A DNA stretch of 64,000 bases from Streptomyces lacrimifluminis (GTDB lineage: Bacteria; Actinomycetota; Actinomycetes; Streptomycetales; Streptomycetaceae): the NCBI RefSeq assembly GCF_014646095.1, contig NZ_BMMU01000002.1:434001-498000 (forward strand), read 5' to 3'. Below are positions 34,827-44,751 of this stretch, in pieces; the first letter of the stretch is position 1; each line of letters starts with the position of its first letter. The translations under genes were made by a program, and so were the position numbers. The notes beneath the pieces are model-generated. The model saw nothing but the letters and a program-made list of their open reading frames with translations, made no database searches and had not been told where the DNA came from.

Positions 34827-36203
34827 TCACTGGAACTGTGCGAAGAACCTCCAGATCTCTGCTTTGGTCCAGGTGGTGACGCCGCTCTCGCCGGAGGAGC
34901 CGTCGACCGGACCGGGTATGTGGCCTCCGTCGAACGCGGCCCATTGGACCGGGTATCCGGCACGGCAGCCCGAGTAGGTGGTGGTGATGTGTGTTCGGCT
35001 GCCCGACGCGGGCTCGCGCGGGCTCTGGGAGGTGCAGCCGTTGTTGGCGACGAACTTGTCGCGCAGGGACCGTCCTTGCGCGATGCCGAGGACGTTGTCG
35101 CTGATGCCGTGGATTCCGAAGTAGGCGATGGGCTGGGTGCCGCCGCTGCACCCGCTGATCTGAGCGCCGGAAATGACCGCTACGGCCCTGAAGACATTCG
35201 CCCGGCCGCATGCGAGGGCGTAACTCATACCGCCGCCCCAGCTGAATCCCGTGGCGAAGCGCTGTGCCGGGTTGACACAGAGGCCGCCCTCGATTCGCCG
35301 GATCATGTCGTCGACGAAGGTGATGTCCTCACCGCCCGAATTGGCCCAGCCGTTGCCGAGGCCCTGCGGGGCGACAAGGATCGCGGCGTTGTTCGACTGT
35401 TCCTGTTGGCCGTAGTAGGACCAGGCGTTCCCGCTCGTGCCACCCGAGGCGACGTCGCCGGCGGTTCCGCCCCGCCAGTGGAACGCGAAGATCAGCCGGT
35501 AGGGGCGGCTGTTGTCGTAGTTGGCGGGAACCCTGAGGATGAAGCTGCGGCTCTTGCCACCGCTCTGAATCGTGTGCGTACCGCTCGCCAGAGTCGGGGT
35601 GCTGCCGCATCCACCGCCGCCACCACCACCGGACGACAGCTTGATCATCTGCCATTGCTGGTTGGCTCCGCCCCAGTCGGAGTACTGGACGACGTTGCCG
35701 CCGTCGGCGGTGGAGGCACCCTGCACCTCCACCGCCTTGCCGCTGGTGCGGTTGATCAGCCGGACGTGGCCGGCGTCGGAGTCGGCCAGGCGGAACTGCT
35801 GGTTGGCCCCGTTGGCGTCGGCCCACTGCTGGATCGCGGCGCCGTCCGCGGTCGAGGCGCCGGCCACGTCGAGGACCTTGCCCGAATGCCGGGCCTTGAG
35901 GCGGTAGAAGCCGCCGCCGGAGTCCACGAACTGCCACTGCTGGTTCGTTCCGTCGCTGCGCGTCCACTGGCCGACCCGCGCGCCGTCGGCGGTGGACGTG
36001 CCAGAGACGTCCAGCGCCTTGCCGCTGTTGCGATTGACCAGGACGTACCAGGCGTTGGTGTCCACCGTCGCCGCCTCGGCGGGCGCCGGATTCACCGCGA
36101 CGAGCATGCCGATCGCGAGGGTCGCCGCCACCACGGCGGCGATCCGGGACCACCAGCGGTGTCTGCGTGGAGGGGCGGGGGAAGCCGCACCGTAGGCCTT
36201 CAT
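34827..36203 (-). CDS. Secreted CBM13 carbohydrate esterase (CE1-type feruloyl/acetyl-xylan esterase)
   Basis: A 458-residue secreted protein. A Tat/Sec-like signal (residues 1-45, cleavage near AEA) is followed by an N-terminal ricin-type CBM13 trefoil (about 48-190, three NQQW/NQQF repeats), a short Gly linker, and a CE1/PHB-depolymerase-type alpha/beta hydrolase. The nucleophile elbow is GFSWGGGMSY near residue 317; an Asp and a final His (FDGGHIPG near 434) complete a likely triad. Family members release ferulate or acetate from xylan; which one is not decidable here. It starts 31 bp downstream of xlnA in the same direction, so the two are probably co-transcribed. Its CBM13 closely resembles that of the GH62 enzyme at 38571. 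Confidence 0.88.
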   Translation of the reverse strand: MKAYGAASPAPPRRHRWWSRIAAVVAATLAIGMLVAVNPAPAEAATVDTNAWYVLVNRNSGKALDVSGTSTADGARVGQWTRSDGTNQQWQFVDSGGGFYRLKARHSGKVLDVAGASTADGAAIQQWADANGANQQFRLADSDAGHVRLINRTSGKAVEVQGASTADGGNVVQYSDWGGANQQWQMIKLSSGGGGGGGCGSTPTLASGTHTIQSGGKSRSFILRVPANYDNSRPYRLIFAFHWRGGTAGDVASGGTSGNAWSYYGQQEQSNNAAILVAPQGLGNGWANSGGEDITFVDDMIRRIEGGLCVNPAQRFATGFSWGGGMSYALACGRANVFRAVAVISGAQISGCSGGTQPIAYFGIHGISDNVLGIAQGRSLRDKFVANNGCTSQSPREPASGSRTHITTTYSGCRAGYPVQWAAFDGGHIPGPVDGSSGESGVTTWTKAEIWRFFAQFQ

Positions 36204-36234
36204 CGATTCACCCTTTCGTTGGTGGCAGGTGCCA

Positions 36235-37908
<1,674 letters not shown>

Positions 37909-38138
37909 TCAGCCGGGAGACCGCCACCCGGCGTCGCGCACCTCTCCACTGCGCGAAGAGCCAGGACACGCTGGTGCGATCCTCGCCGGAACGAAACGGG
38001 GTGGCGCAGGTGCTCTGGTGCGCGGAACTGTCGTGCGGTGTGCGTGGATCTGCCGTGCGGCACAGATCGCCCCAGGGCCGGAATGGTTCGATATCTCGAA
38101 TTCTCTGGCCGGCTGCTCAGACAGGGATGATTGAGGCG

Positions 38139-38156
38139 TTGACGATGGATCGTCAA
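38139..38156. promoter_or_regulatory. Perfect inverted repeat with TTGACG boxes in the xlnA-abfB region
   Basis: TTGACGA and TCGTCAA flank TGGA. On the minus strand the right arm reads TTGACG and, 18 bp further, AATCAT, a plausible though imperfect promoter for xlnA with a leader of about 460 nt. The palindrome may also be an operator. Confidence 0.45.
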
Positions 38157-38167
38157 TACTCCCCGCA

Positions 38168-38202
38168 GAAAAAGTTTCGACTCCTCGACCGAAACTTTTC
38201 GG
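38168..38202. promoter_or_regulatory. Pair of GAAA/TTTC palindromes (xylan-regulator type)
   Basis: GAAAAAGTTTC (38168-38178) and CCGAAACTTTTCGG (38189-38202) are two near copies of the GAAA-N-TTTC type inverted repeat reported in front of Streptomyces xylanase genes. They stand upstream of both xlnA and abfB. Confidence 0.6.
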
Positions 38203-38424
38203 AACCCGGTGAGCCGGAAGGCGCACCCTCGGCGCCGCCATGAGGGATGCCGTAGAGCCGGGCCGGAACGAGTGCGCGGAAGCTGTCACTCGGCTCCCCT
38301 CCGCCGCTCGGAGGCCTTGGACCGGCGAGCCGCATCCGCGGACTCGGGAGAGGAATCCGATCGGCGCGACAGCTTGCCAAGCCCAAAGGGGAGGCGCTGT
38401 TTGTGGACAGATCAGCGCCAGGCC

Positions 38425-38453
38425 TTGACCAGATGGCCCTACATTCCTAGCTT
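38425..38453 (+). promoter_or_regulatory. Promoter for abfB
   Basis: TTGACC (38425-38430), a 17-bp spacer and TAGCTT (38448-38453) match the main sigma-factor consensus of Streptomyces well. The predicted start site is near 38460, about 110 bp before the abfB ATG. Confidence 0.65.
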
Positions 38454-38480
38454 GTGGCGTCAAAGCATCCGGGAATTCTT

Positions 38481-38491
38481 CGAAACTTTCG
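38481..38491. promoter_or_regulatory. CGAAACTTTCG operator downstream of the abfB promoter
   Basis: A near-perfect palindrome of the GAAANTTTC type lies about 20 bp after the predicted transcription start, where a bound repressor would block elongation. The same motif type is present on the xlnA side. Confidence 0.65.
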
Positions 38492-38570
38492 AGATTTTCC
38501 CTGTCCCCGGCCCGTCCGGCTCCGGCGGTTCATCGGGGTCCCCTCACCCCCAAAAAAAGGAGGCCCTCCG

Positions 38571-40049
38571 ATGTGGTTTCGCCATCCGTCCCCCGTCCGC
38601 CCAAGACGCTTACTCGCCGTCCTTGCGCCCTTGCTGCTCGTGGCTACTTTCCTGGGTGCCCAGCCCGCCGGCGCGGCGACCGTAGACCCCAACGCCTCGT
38701 ATGTGCTGGTCAACCGCAACAGCGGCAAGGCCCTGGACGTCTACAACATGGCGACCGGCGACGGCGCCCGCATCACCCAGTGGGCCAGGAACGACCAGGC
38801 CCAGCAGCAGTGGCAGTTCGTCGATTCCGGGGGCGGCTACTACCGCGTCAAGTCCCGCCACTCGGGCAAGGTGCTGAACGTCCAGAACGGGTCCACCGCC
38901 AACGGCGGCGCGATCGTCCAGTGGACCGACACGAACAGCACCAACCAGCAGTGGCGGCTGGCCGACAGCCCGGACGGCCACGTGAGGTTGATCGCGCGCC
39001 ACAGCAACAGGGCCCTCGAAGTACAAGGCGGCTCCACCGCCGACAACGCGAACATCGTCCAGTACGACGACTGGGGCGGCACCAACCAGCAGTGGCAGTT
39101 CGTCAAGGTCGGCGGCGGCACCCCCGGCACGTGCGATCTTCCGTCGACATACCGCTGGACATCAACGGGCGCGCTGGCGCAGCCCAAGTCCGGGTGGGCC
39201 TCGCTCAAGGACTTCACCGTCGTTCCCTACAACGGCAGGCATCTCGTCTATGCGACGACGCACGGCGCCCCGGGAACGGGAGTGGGCTGGGGTTCGATGA
39301 ACTTCGGCCTGTTCGGCAACTGGCCGGAGATGGCCTCGGCCAGCCAGAACACGATGTCGAACTCCGTCGTGGCACCCACGCTCTTCTACTTCGCGCCGAA
39401 GAACATCTGGGTGATGGCCTACCAGTGGGGAGGTGGGAGCGCCTTCTCCTACCGGACGTCCAGTGACCCCTCCAACCCCAATGGCTGGTCCGCACAGCAG
39501 GTGCTCTTCTCCGGAAGCATCACCGGCTCCGGCACCGGCCCCATCGACCAGACGCTCATCGCCGACGGCCAGAACATGTACCTGTTCTTCGCCGGTGACA
39601 ACGGCAAGATCTACCGGGCCAGCATGCCGATCGGGAACTTCCCGAGCAGTTTCGGTTCGAGCTACACCACGATCATGAGCGATACGACGAACAACCTGTT
39701 CGAAGCCCCGCAGGTCTACAAGCTGCAGGGCCAGAACCGCTACCTCATGATCGTCGAGGCGATCGGCTCGCAGGGCCGCTACTTCCGCTCGTTCACGGCC
39801 ACCAGTCTGAACGGCTCATGGACACCCCAGGCCGCGACCGAGAGCAACCCCTTCGCCGGCAAGGCCAACAGCGGCGCCACCTGGACCAACGACATCAGCC
39901 ATGGCGAACTGGTCCGCGCCGGCGCCGATCAGACCTTCACCGTCGATCCGTGCAACCTTCAGTTCCTCTACCAGGGACGCAGCCCCAACTCCGGCGGCGA
40001 GTACGGCCACTGGCCGTACCGTCCGGGTCTGCTGACACTGCAGCGCTGA
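38571..40049 (+). CDS. abfB: Secreted alpha-L-arabinofuranosidase, GH62 with N-terminal CBM13
   Basis: A 492-residue secreted enzyme that removes arabinose side chains from arabinoxylan. A signal peptide (about residues 1-35, cleavage near AGA) precedes a CBM13 trefoil (about 37-178, NQQW-type repeats). The GH62 five-bladed propeller runs from about 190 to the end: [14 protein letters not shown], the catalytic-base stretch [23 protein letters not shown], and LFEAPQVYK with the general acid. It is like S. lividans AbfB. The ATG at 38571 has an AAGGAGG ribosome site. A good promoter and an operator-like palindrome precede it, and a hairpin follows it. Confidence 0.95.
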   Translation: MWFRHPSPVRPRRLLAVLAPLLLVATFLGAQPAGAATVDPNASYVLVNRNSGKALDVYNMATGDGARITQWARNDQAQQQWQFVDSGGGYYRVKSRHSGKVLNVQNGSTANGGAIVQWTDTNSTNQQWRLADSPDGHVRLIARHSNRALEVQGGSTADNANIVQYDDWGGTNQQWQFVKVGGGTPGTCDLPSTYRWTSTGALAQPKSGWASLKDFTVVPYNGRHLVYATTHGAPGTGVGWGSMNFGLFGNWPEMASASQNTMSNSVVAPTLFYFAPKNIWVMAYQWGGGSAFSYRTSSDPSNPNGWSAQQVLFSGSITGSGTGPIDQTLIADGQNMYLFFAGDNGKIYRASMPIGNFPSSFGSSYTTIMSDTTNNLFEAPQVYKLQGQNRYLMIVEAIGSQGRYFRSFTATSLNGSWTPQAATESNPFAGKANSGATWTNDISHGELVRAGADQTFTVDPCNLQFLYQGRSPNSGGEYGHWPYRPGLLTLQR

Positions 40050-40087
40050 CGGCGTGACACAAGTCCGGCACCGGTAGGGAGCCGGCG

Positions 40088-40118
40088 TGGCGGGCTCGGC
40101 GGAAGGCCGAGCCCGCCA
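40088..40118 (+). terminator. 13-bp hairpin after abfB
   Basis: TGGCGGGCTCGGC and GCCGAGCCCGCCA pair perfectly around GGAAG, 38 bp after the abfB stop. Confidence 0.8.
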
Positions 40119-40176
40119 GGGTCACGCGACAACGTCAGCGCCCCTGCGGCGACAGAAAGCGGTGCCGGGGCCACGT

Positions 40177-40631
40177 TCACGAGCCCGAGGGCCATCCCGT
40201 AACCTCCCGCAGCAGGCCGGCGACCGTGTCGGCGGAAACGCGGTGGCCCTGCCTGGTCAGCTCCGCTGCCGGCTTCCGGGTCGGCTTCGTCGTCCACCGC
40301 GGCGGCGGCATCGGGCCGCCCCGCTCGTCGGGCTCGACCAACGCCAGCAGTGCCGGCCGCGGTCCCGGATCAAGGTCCACAGCCTTCTTCCGGCCCCAGC
40401 AGGACGACGGACCCGCTCCAACAGAGCCTGACCAGAATCCGGTTCAGCCGCTCCGCGCAAGACCGTGCCCTCCCGAACCCCAGCCGCGGCAGCGACGAGC
40501 CTGATCCCACCATCCCCCAGCGACAGCGCTTCCGCCCATACGGCCATCCGACGCTGACACTCGTCGAGGTGCGGCAACAACACCTGGAACTTCGCAGCCA
40601 GGACGGCCTCGGTCCCCTCCGGTCTCCCCAT
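40177..40631 (-). pseudogene. ISAzo13-type transposase remnant
   Basis: The N-terminal part of an ISAzo13-family transposase is visible in two frames. The first (from ATG 40631) reads VLAAKFQVLLPHLDECQRR and GGIRLVAAAAGVREGTV. The reading then shifts frame near 40370 and continues with LDPGPRPALLALVEPDERG and TKPTRKPAAELTRQGHRVSADTVAGLLRE. The C-terminal catalytic part is missing. It is a decayed fragment at the edge of the xylan cluster. The DNA from 40632 to 40920 shows no other gene. Confidence 0.8.
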
Positions 40632-40920
40632 GCCAGAGCAACGAGCCGCACAGCTGGAAGCCGCGACTCGTTTCCCGGCGAGCCCTGACCGCTCCGGTGT
40701 CAGAGCCCGTACCCGCGTACCCCACCGCGCGGGATATCGGGAAGCGGCGTCATCCGCGGCCTCCTCGAAGTCGGCGTGAATGCCGGTACCCGTCAGGGCC
40801 CGGGCGCAGGCCGATCGACATCGCCACCCGACTGGTGGACACCGTCGTCGGCATACGGCTGCCACCGGTCACGCCGACACCCGCATCCCGAACCCGAACC
40901 CGAACCCTCGCGAAAATTAG

Positions 40921-40948
40921 TTGAGTTAGGCAAGCGGAACGGTAGGGT
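40921..40948 (+). promoter_or_regulatory. Promoter of the response regulator gene, implying a leaderless message
   Basis: TTGAGT (40921-40926), a 16-bp spacer and TAGGGT (40943-40948) form a promoter whose expected start site falls at or next to the ATG at 40956. No ribosome site is seen between, which suggests leaderless translation. Confidence 0.55.
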
Positions 40949-40955
40949 GGAGCGC

Positions 40956-41681
40956 ATGCACGGCAGTAGCGCCCGAGCGAAACCGGCACACGCCCGGGGA
41001 GCCGGTCAACACCTCCTGCTCGTCGTCCATGAGCCGGGTGTCGCCGAACTCCTCTCCACCACGCTGGAGTTGGCGGGATACCGCACCGCCCTGTCCGGGA
41101 CCGGGGGTGAGGCTCTGGAGCGGCTCGCGGAGCAGCGGTTCGACCTGATGGTCGTCGACACGGCGCTGCCGGACATGGCGAGCCTGGCCCGGGAACGGCC
41201 CGTCGTGGCCCACCGCCCCCCGGTGCTCGTCCTGACGGAGTACGACTCGCTGGGCGACCTCGTGCCCGAACTGGGCCCGGGCGAGCGGGACTACGTCACC
41301 AAGCCCTTCCGGGTGGCCGAGGTGCTGGCCCGGGTACAGGTCCTGCTACGGGACGCGCACCCCGAACATCCGCGGGACGGCGCGCTCAGCTACCGCGACC
41401 TGGTCCTGGACGACACCCTGTGCAAGGCACGCCGCGGCACCCGCACCCTGGACCTGACGCCGGCCGAGTACCGGCTGCTGCGCCATCTGCTGGTCAACGC
41501 GCACCGGGTGCTCTCCAAGGAGCAGATCGGACAGCACGTCTGGGGCGACCACCGCGGCGACAACTCCATCGAGCAACTCGTCTCCCGGCTGCGGCGCAAG
41601 ATCGACCGTGACGCGCCCGGCCTGATTCACACACGCCGAGGGTTCGGCTACTGGCTCGGGCACGCCGACGCCGAGCACTGA
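40956..41681 (+). CDS. OmpR/PhoB-type response regulator with an atypical acidic pocket
   Basis: A 241-residue regulator: receiver domain at about 18-132 and winged-helix DNA-binding domain at about 140-236 (LDLTPAEYRLLRHLLVNAHRVLSKEQI). The phospho-accepting Asp (VVDTALPD, near 68), Thr (VLVLTEYDS) and Lys (YVTKPF) are present. However, the N-terminal acidic pair, usually VDDE, reads LVVHEPG: one residue is lost and an Asp is replaced by His. Magnesium binding and phosphorylation may be weakened. No histidine kinase is adjacent, so it is an orphan. The ATG at 40956 directly follows a promoter. A longer frame upstream is not receiver-like. Its targets may include the following P450 block. Confidence 0.87.
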   Translation: MHGSSARAKPAHARGAGQHLLLVVHEPGVAELLSTTLELAGYRTALSGTGGEALERLAEQRFDLMVVDTALPDMASLARERPVVAHRPPVLVLTEYDSLGDLVPELGPGERDYVTKPFRVAEVLARVQVLLRDAHPEHPRDGALSYRDLVLDDTLCKARRGTRTLDLTPAEYRLLRHLLVNAHRVLSKEQIGQHVWGDHRGDNSIEQLVSRLRRKIDRDAPGLIHTRRGFGYWLGHADAEH

Positions 41682-41754
41682 CCTGCCACACCGAACGGCG
41701 CCTGCGCATACAACTCCTCTATACAGCAAGGCATTTAGACACCTTAGCGCAGCT

Positions 41755-41768
41755 GTGATCTGGGTCAC
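41755..41768. promoter_or_regulatory. Crp-like site upstream of the P450 gene
   Basis: GTGATCTGGGTCAC matches the Streptomyces Crp pattern GTG-N6-G-N-CAC exactly, and with its flanks resembles TGTGA-N6-TCACA. It lies about 130 bp before the P450 start, in a relatively AT-rich intergenic region. Confidence 0.5.
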
Positions 41769-41898
41769 GTCAGCTTTCTGTCAGGAAACTGATCAGAAGC
41801 CGTCAGCCCGCTCTGTTTGCATGTGCTCATCGAGGCCTCGACCACTTCACCCCGGCGCTCCCACTCGTCGAGCGGTGCCCCCACCACCGAGGAGAACC

Positions 41899-43131
41899 AT
41901 GGCCGACACCCTGGCAGGACCCGTTCCCGAGGCACCGGACTCGCCCCCCGAGTTCCCGATGCCCCGGGAGGCCCGCTGTCCCTTCGACCCGCCGCCCGCC
42001 CTGAAGGACCTCCAGGCGAAGACGCCGCTGGCGAAGGTGCGGCTGTGGGACGGCAGTGAACCGTGGCTCGTGACCCGGTACGCCGACCAGCGCGCCATCC
42101 TCGGCGACCCCCGAGTCAGCGCCGACACCGACAGCCCCGGCTACCCGACCAAGGCCAGTCCCGAGGGCGGCGAGGGCAAGCTCAGCTTCATCATGATGGA
42201 CGACCCCGAACACGCCCGGCTGCGCCGGATGGTGACGGCCCCGTTCGCCGTGAAGAAGGTGGAGGCCCTGCGGCCAGCCGTGCAGAGGATCGTCGACGAC
42301 CTGATCGACGGGATGCTGAGCCGGCCGGGCCCGCTGGACCTCGTGGAGGAGTTCGCCCTGCCGATCCCCTCCCTGGTGATCTGCGAACTGCTCGGCGTGC
42401 CCTACGACGACCACGCGATGTTCCAGGAGAACACCAAGACGATGGTCCGCACGACCGCGACCCCCGAGCAGCGCGGTGTGGCGACCCGGGAGACGGCCGG
42501 ATACCTGGCCGGTCAGATCGCCAGGCGGCTCGCCGAGCCGAGGGACGACCTGCTCTCCAGCATCGCGGGGCGCGTCACGGCCGGGGAGATCGACCACCAA
42601 CAGGCCACGGAGATGGCCCTGCTCCTGCTGATCGCGGGCCACGAGACCACCGCGAACATGATCGCCCTCGGCACCCTCGCCCTCTTCCAGAACCCCGGCC
42701 AGCTCGCCCTGCTGCGCGAGAGCGACGACCCGAAGTTCGTCGCGGGCGCGGTCGAGGAAATGCTGCGCTACCTGCACATCACCCACCTCGGGCGGCGCCG
42801 CGCGGTGACCGCGGACATCGAGGTCGCCGGCCAGGTCGTCAGGGCCGGCGAGGGCGTCATCATGGCCAACGAGATCGCCAACCGCGACCCCGGGGTGTTC
42901 CCCGACCCCGACCGCCTCGACCTCACCCGCGACGCCCGCCGCCACGTCGCCTTCGGCTTCGGCGTCCACCAGTGCCTGGGCCAGCCGCTGGCCCGGATGG
43001 AACTCCAAGTCGTGTACGGCACCCTCTACAAACGCATTCCCACGCTGAAGCCGGCCTGTGCGCTGGAGGACGTCCGGTTCAAGAACGACGCGTTCATCTA
43101 CGGCGTGCACGCACTGCCCGTCTCCTGGTGA
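41899..43131 (+). CDS. Cytochrome P450, CYP105-like
   Basis: A soluble 410-residue P450 that would hydroxylate or demethylate a small organic substrate. The oxygen-binding I-helix motif is AGHETT near residues 246-251, ExxR is EEMLR near 287-291, and the haem-binding loop is FGFGVHQCLG with Cys near 359. The style is that of the bacterial CYP105 family. A ferredoxin and ferredoxin reductase follow, giving a complete three-part electron chain. The ATG at 41899 has GAGGAG before it. An ALDH, SDR and MFS gene follow, suggesting oxidation of an alcohol through an aldehyde; the substrate is unknown. Confidence 0.93.
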   Translation: MADTLAGPVPEAPDSPPEFPMPREARCPFDPPPALKDLQAKTPLAKVRLWDGSEPWLVTRYADQRAILGDPRVSADTDSPGYPTKASPEGGEGKLSFIMMDDPEHARLRRMVTAPFAVKKVEALRPAVQRIVDDLIDGMLSRPGPLDLVEEFALPIPSLVICELLGVPYDDHAMFQENTKTMVRTTATPEQRGVATRETAGYLAGQIARRLAEPRDDLLSSIAGRVTAGEIDHQQATEMALLLLIAGHETTANMIALGTLALFQNPGQLALLRESDDPKFVAGAVEEMLRYLHITHLGRRRAVTADIEVAGQVVRAGEGVIMANEIANRDPGVFPDPDRLDLTRDARRHVAFGFGVHQCLGQPLARMELQVVYGTLYKRIPTLKPACALEDVRFKNDAFIYGVHALPVSW

Positions 43132-43190
43132 CAGCTCCCCGTCCCGCGAACGAACCAGGAACCACGAGCGAAGCGAGTAAGGGGAATCCC

Positions 43191-43385
43191 ATGAAGGTGG
43201 AACTGGAAGCCGACAAGTGCGTCGCCTCCGGGCAGTGCGTGCTCGCCGCGATGGACGTCTTCGACCAGGACGACGACGGCATCGCGATCCTCCTGGAGGA
43301 GCAGGTCGGCGACGACCGGCTCGACGACGTCAAGGAGGCCGTCGCGGTCTGCCCGGCCGCCGCCATCCGGCTGGTCGAGCAGTGA
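43191..43385 (+). CDS. [3Fe-4S] ferredoxin
   Basis: A 64-residue ferredoxin with DKCVASGQC and VCPAAAI. Three cysteines (9, 15, 54) remain and the fourth position of a 4Fe ferredoxin is absent, so a 3Fe-4S cluster is expected, as in P450 partners of Streptomyces. It lies 59 bp after the P450 gene, and its stop overlaps the reductase start (GTGA), which supports co-function. Confidence 0.93.
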   Translation: MKVELEADKCVASGQCVLAAMDVFDQDDDGIAILLEEQVGDDRLDDVKEAVAVCPAAAIRLVEQ

Positions 43386-44569
43386 GGCGGATCGTCGTCG
43401 TCGGTGCCTCGGCCGCCGGACTCTCGGCGGCCGAGACCCTCCGCCGGGAGGGCTACGACGGCACGCTCACCCTCGTCGGCGACGAACCGCTCGCCCCGTA
43501 CGACCGCCCGCCCCTGTCGAAGCAGATCCTGGCCGCGGAGTGGGAGCCCGAACGGCTGGCGCTGCGCACCCCCGACGCGCTGGCCGCGCTCGGCCTCGAC
43601 CTGCGGCTCGGCGTGGCGGCCACCGCCCTCGAACCGGCCGACCGGACCGTCGAGCTGGCCGACGGATCCGCCCTCCCGTACGACGGGCTGGTCATCGCCA
43701 CCGGGGTCCGGCCGCGCCGACTGCCCGGCGAGGGCGCGCACGTCCTGCGCACCGTCGACGACGCGCTGACCCTGCGGGAGCGGCTCACCCCGGGCCGACG
43801 GCTGGTCGTGGTGGGCGCCGGATTCCTCGGCGCGGAGGCCGCCGCCGTCGCCTGGCGGCTCGGCTGCGAGGTCACGCTCCTCGAACCCGCCCCGGTGCCA
43901 CTGACCCACGCCGTCGGCATGGAGGTCGGCAGGGTCCTGACGAACGCCCATCTGGAGCGGGGCGTGAAACTGCGCTGCGGGGTCACCGTCACCGAGGTGA
44001 CCGAGGACGGCGTGCGGCTCGCGGACGGCGCGCAGATCGAGGCCGACGAGGTGCTGGTCGCCGTCGGCTCCCTGCCCAACACCGAGTGGCTCGCGGGCAG
44101 CGGCCTGACCGTCGGGGACGGCGTGGTGTGCGACGAGTACTGCGAGGCCGCCCCGAACGTGTACGCGGCCGGTGACGTCGTCCGCTGGTACAACCCGCTG
44201 TTCGGCACCTCGATGCGCATCGAGCACCGCACCACCGCCGCCGAACAGGGCATGGCCGCCGCCCGCAACCTGTTCGCCGCCCCGCAGGCGCGCAAGCCGT
44301 TCGCGCCGGTGCCCTACTTCTGGTCCGACCAGTACGACATGAAGATCCAGGCATACGGTTACCTCCGCGGTCATGACGAAGTCGCCGTGGTGGAAGGGGA
44401 CTTGGCGGACAGCCGGTTCGTCGCCGCGTACCGCGCCGGCGACCGCGTCACCGGCGCCCTCGCCGTCGGCATGCCGCCCAAGGCGATCCGCCAGTGGCGT
44501 CAGGCGATCGCGACCGGAGCGGCGTGGCACGACAGCGTGCGCACCACCGTCCCCGCAGTGGAGTCCTGA
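43382..44569 (+). CDS. FAD-dependent ferredoxin reductase
   Basis: This 395-residue flavoprotein passes electrons from NAD(P)H to ferredoxin. The FAD dinucleotide fold is IVVVGASAAGLSAAE (residues 4-18), the NAD-binding fold LVVVGAGFLGAEAAA (near 140-154), and the second FAD motif VYAAGDVVRW near 260. YFWSDQYDMKIQ near the C terminus is typical of putidaredoxin-reductase-like enzymes. The GTG start overlaps the ferredoxin stop. It completes the P450 electron chain. Confidence 0.94.
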   Translation: MRRIVVVGASAAGLSAAETLRREGYDGTLTLVGDEPLAPYDRPPLSKQILAAEWEPERLALRTPDALAALGLDLRLGVAATALEPADRTVELADGSALPYDGLVIATGVRPRRLPGEGAHVLRTVDDALTLRERLTPGRRLVVVGAGFLGAEAAAVAWRLGCEVTLLEPAPVPLTHAVGMEVGRVLTNAHLERGVKLRCGVTVTEVTEDGVRLADGAQIEADEVLVAVGSLPNTEWLAGSGLTVGDGVVCDEYCEAAPNVYAAGDVVRWYNPLFGTSMRIEHRTTAAEQGMAAARNLFAAPQARKPFAPVPYFWSDQYDMKIQAYGYLRGHDEVAVVEGDLADSRFVAAYRAGDRVTGALAVGMPPKAIRQWRQAIATGAAWHDSVRTTVPAVES

Positions 44570-44608
44570 CCTGCGACCCATGAGAACGCGGCGGCCTGGG
44601 GACGCTTC

Positions 44609-44624
44609 GTGCCTGATCAGGCAC
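44609..44624. promoter_or_regulatory. 16-bp perfect palindrome before the aldehyde dehydrogenase
   Basis: GTGCCTGATCAGGCAC is fully self-complementary. It lies in the 182-bp gap between the reductase and aldehyde dehydrogenase genes and could be an operator for a second transcript, or a hairpin ending the first one. Confidence 0.45.
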
Positions 44625-44751
44625 ACATACGCCGGGCGCGACGCCGATCCCTCGCCCGCGCACCGCACAACGGCGTCCGGCCATTCCCAGCCTCCCGAGC
44701 CGCCCGTGCCGCACCTCGACAACTTCGGCCCCCCGCATGAGGAGATAGACG

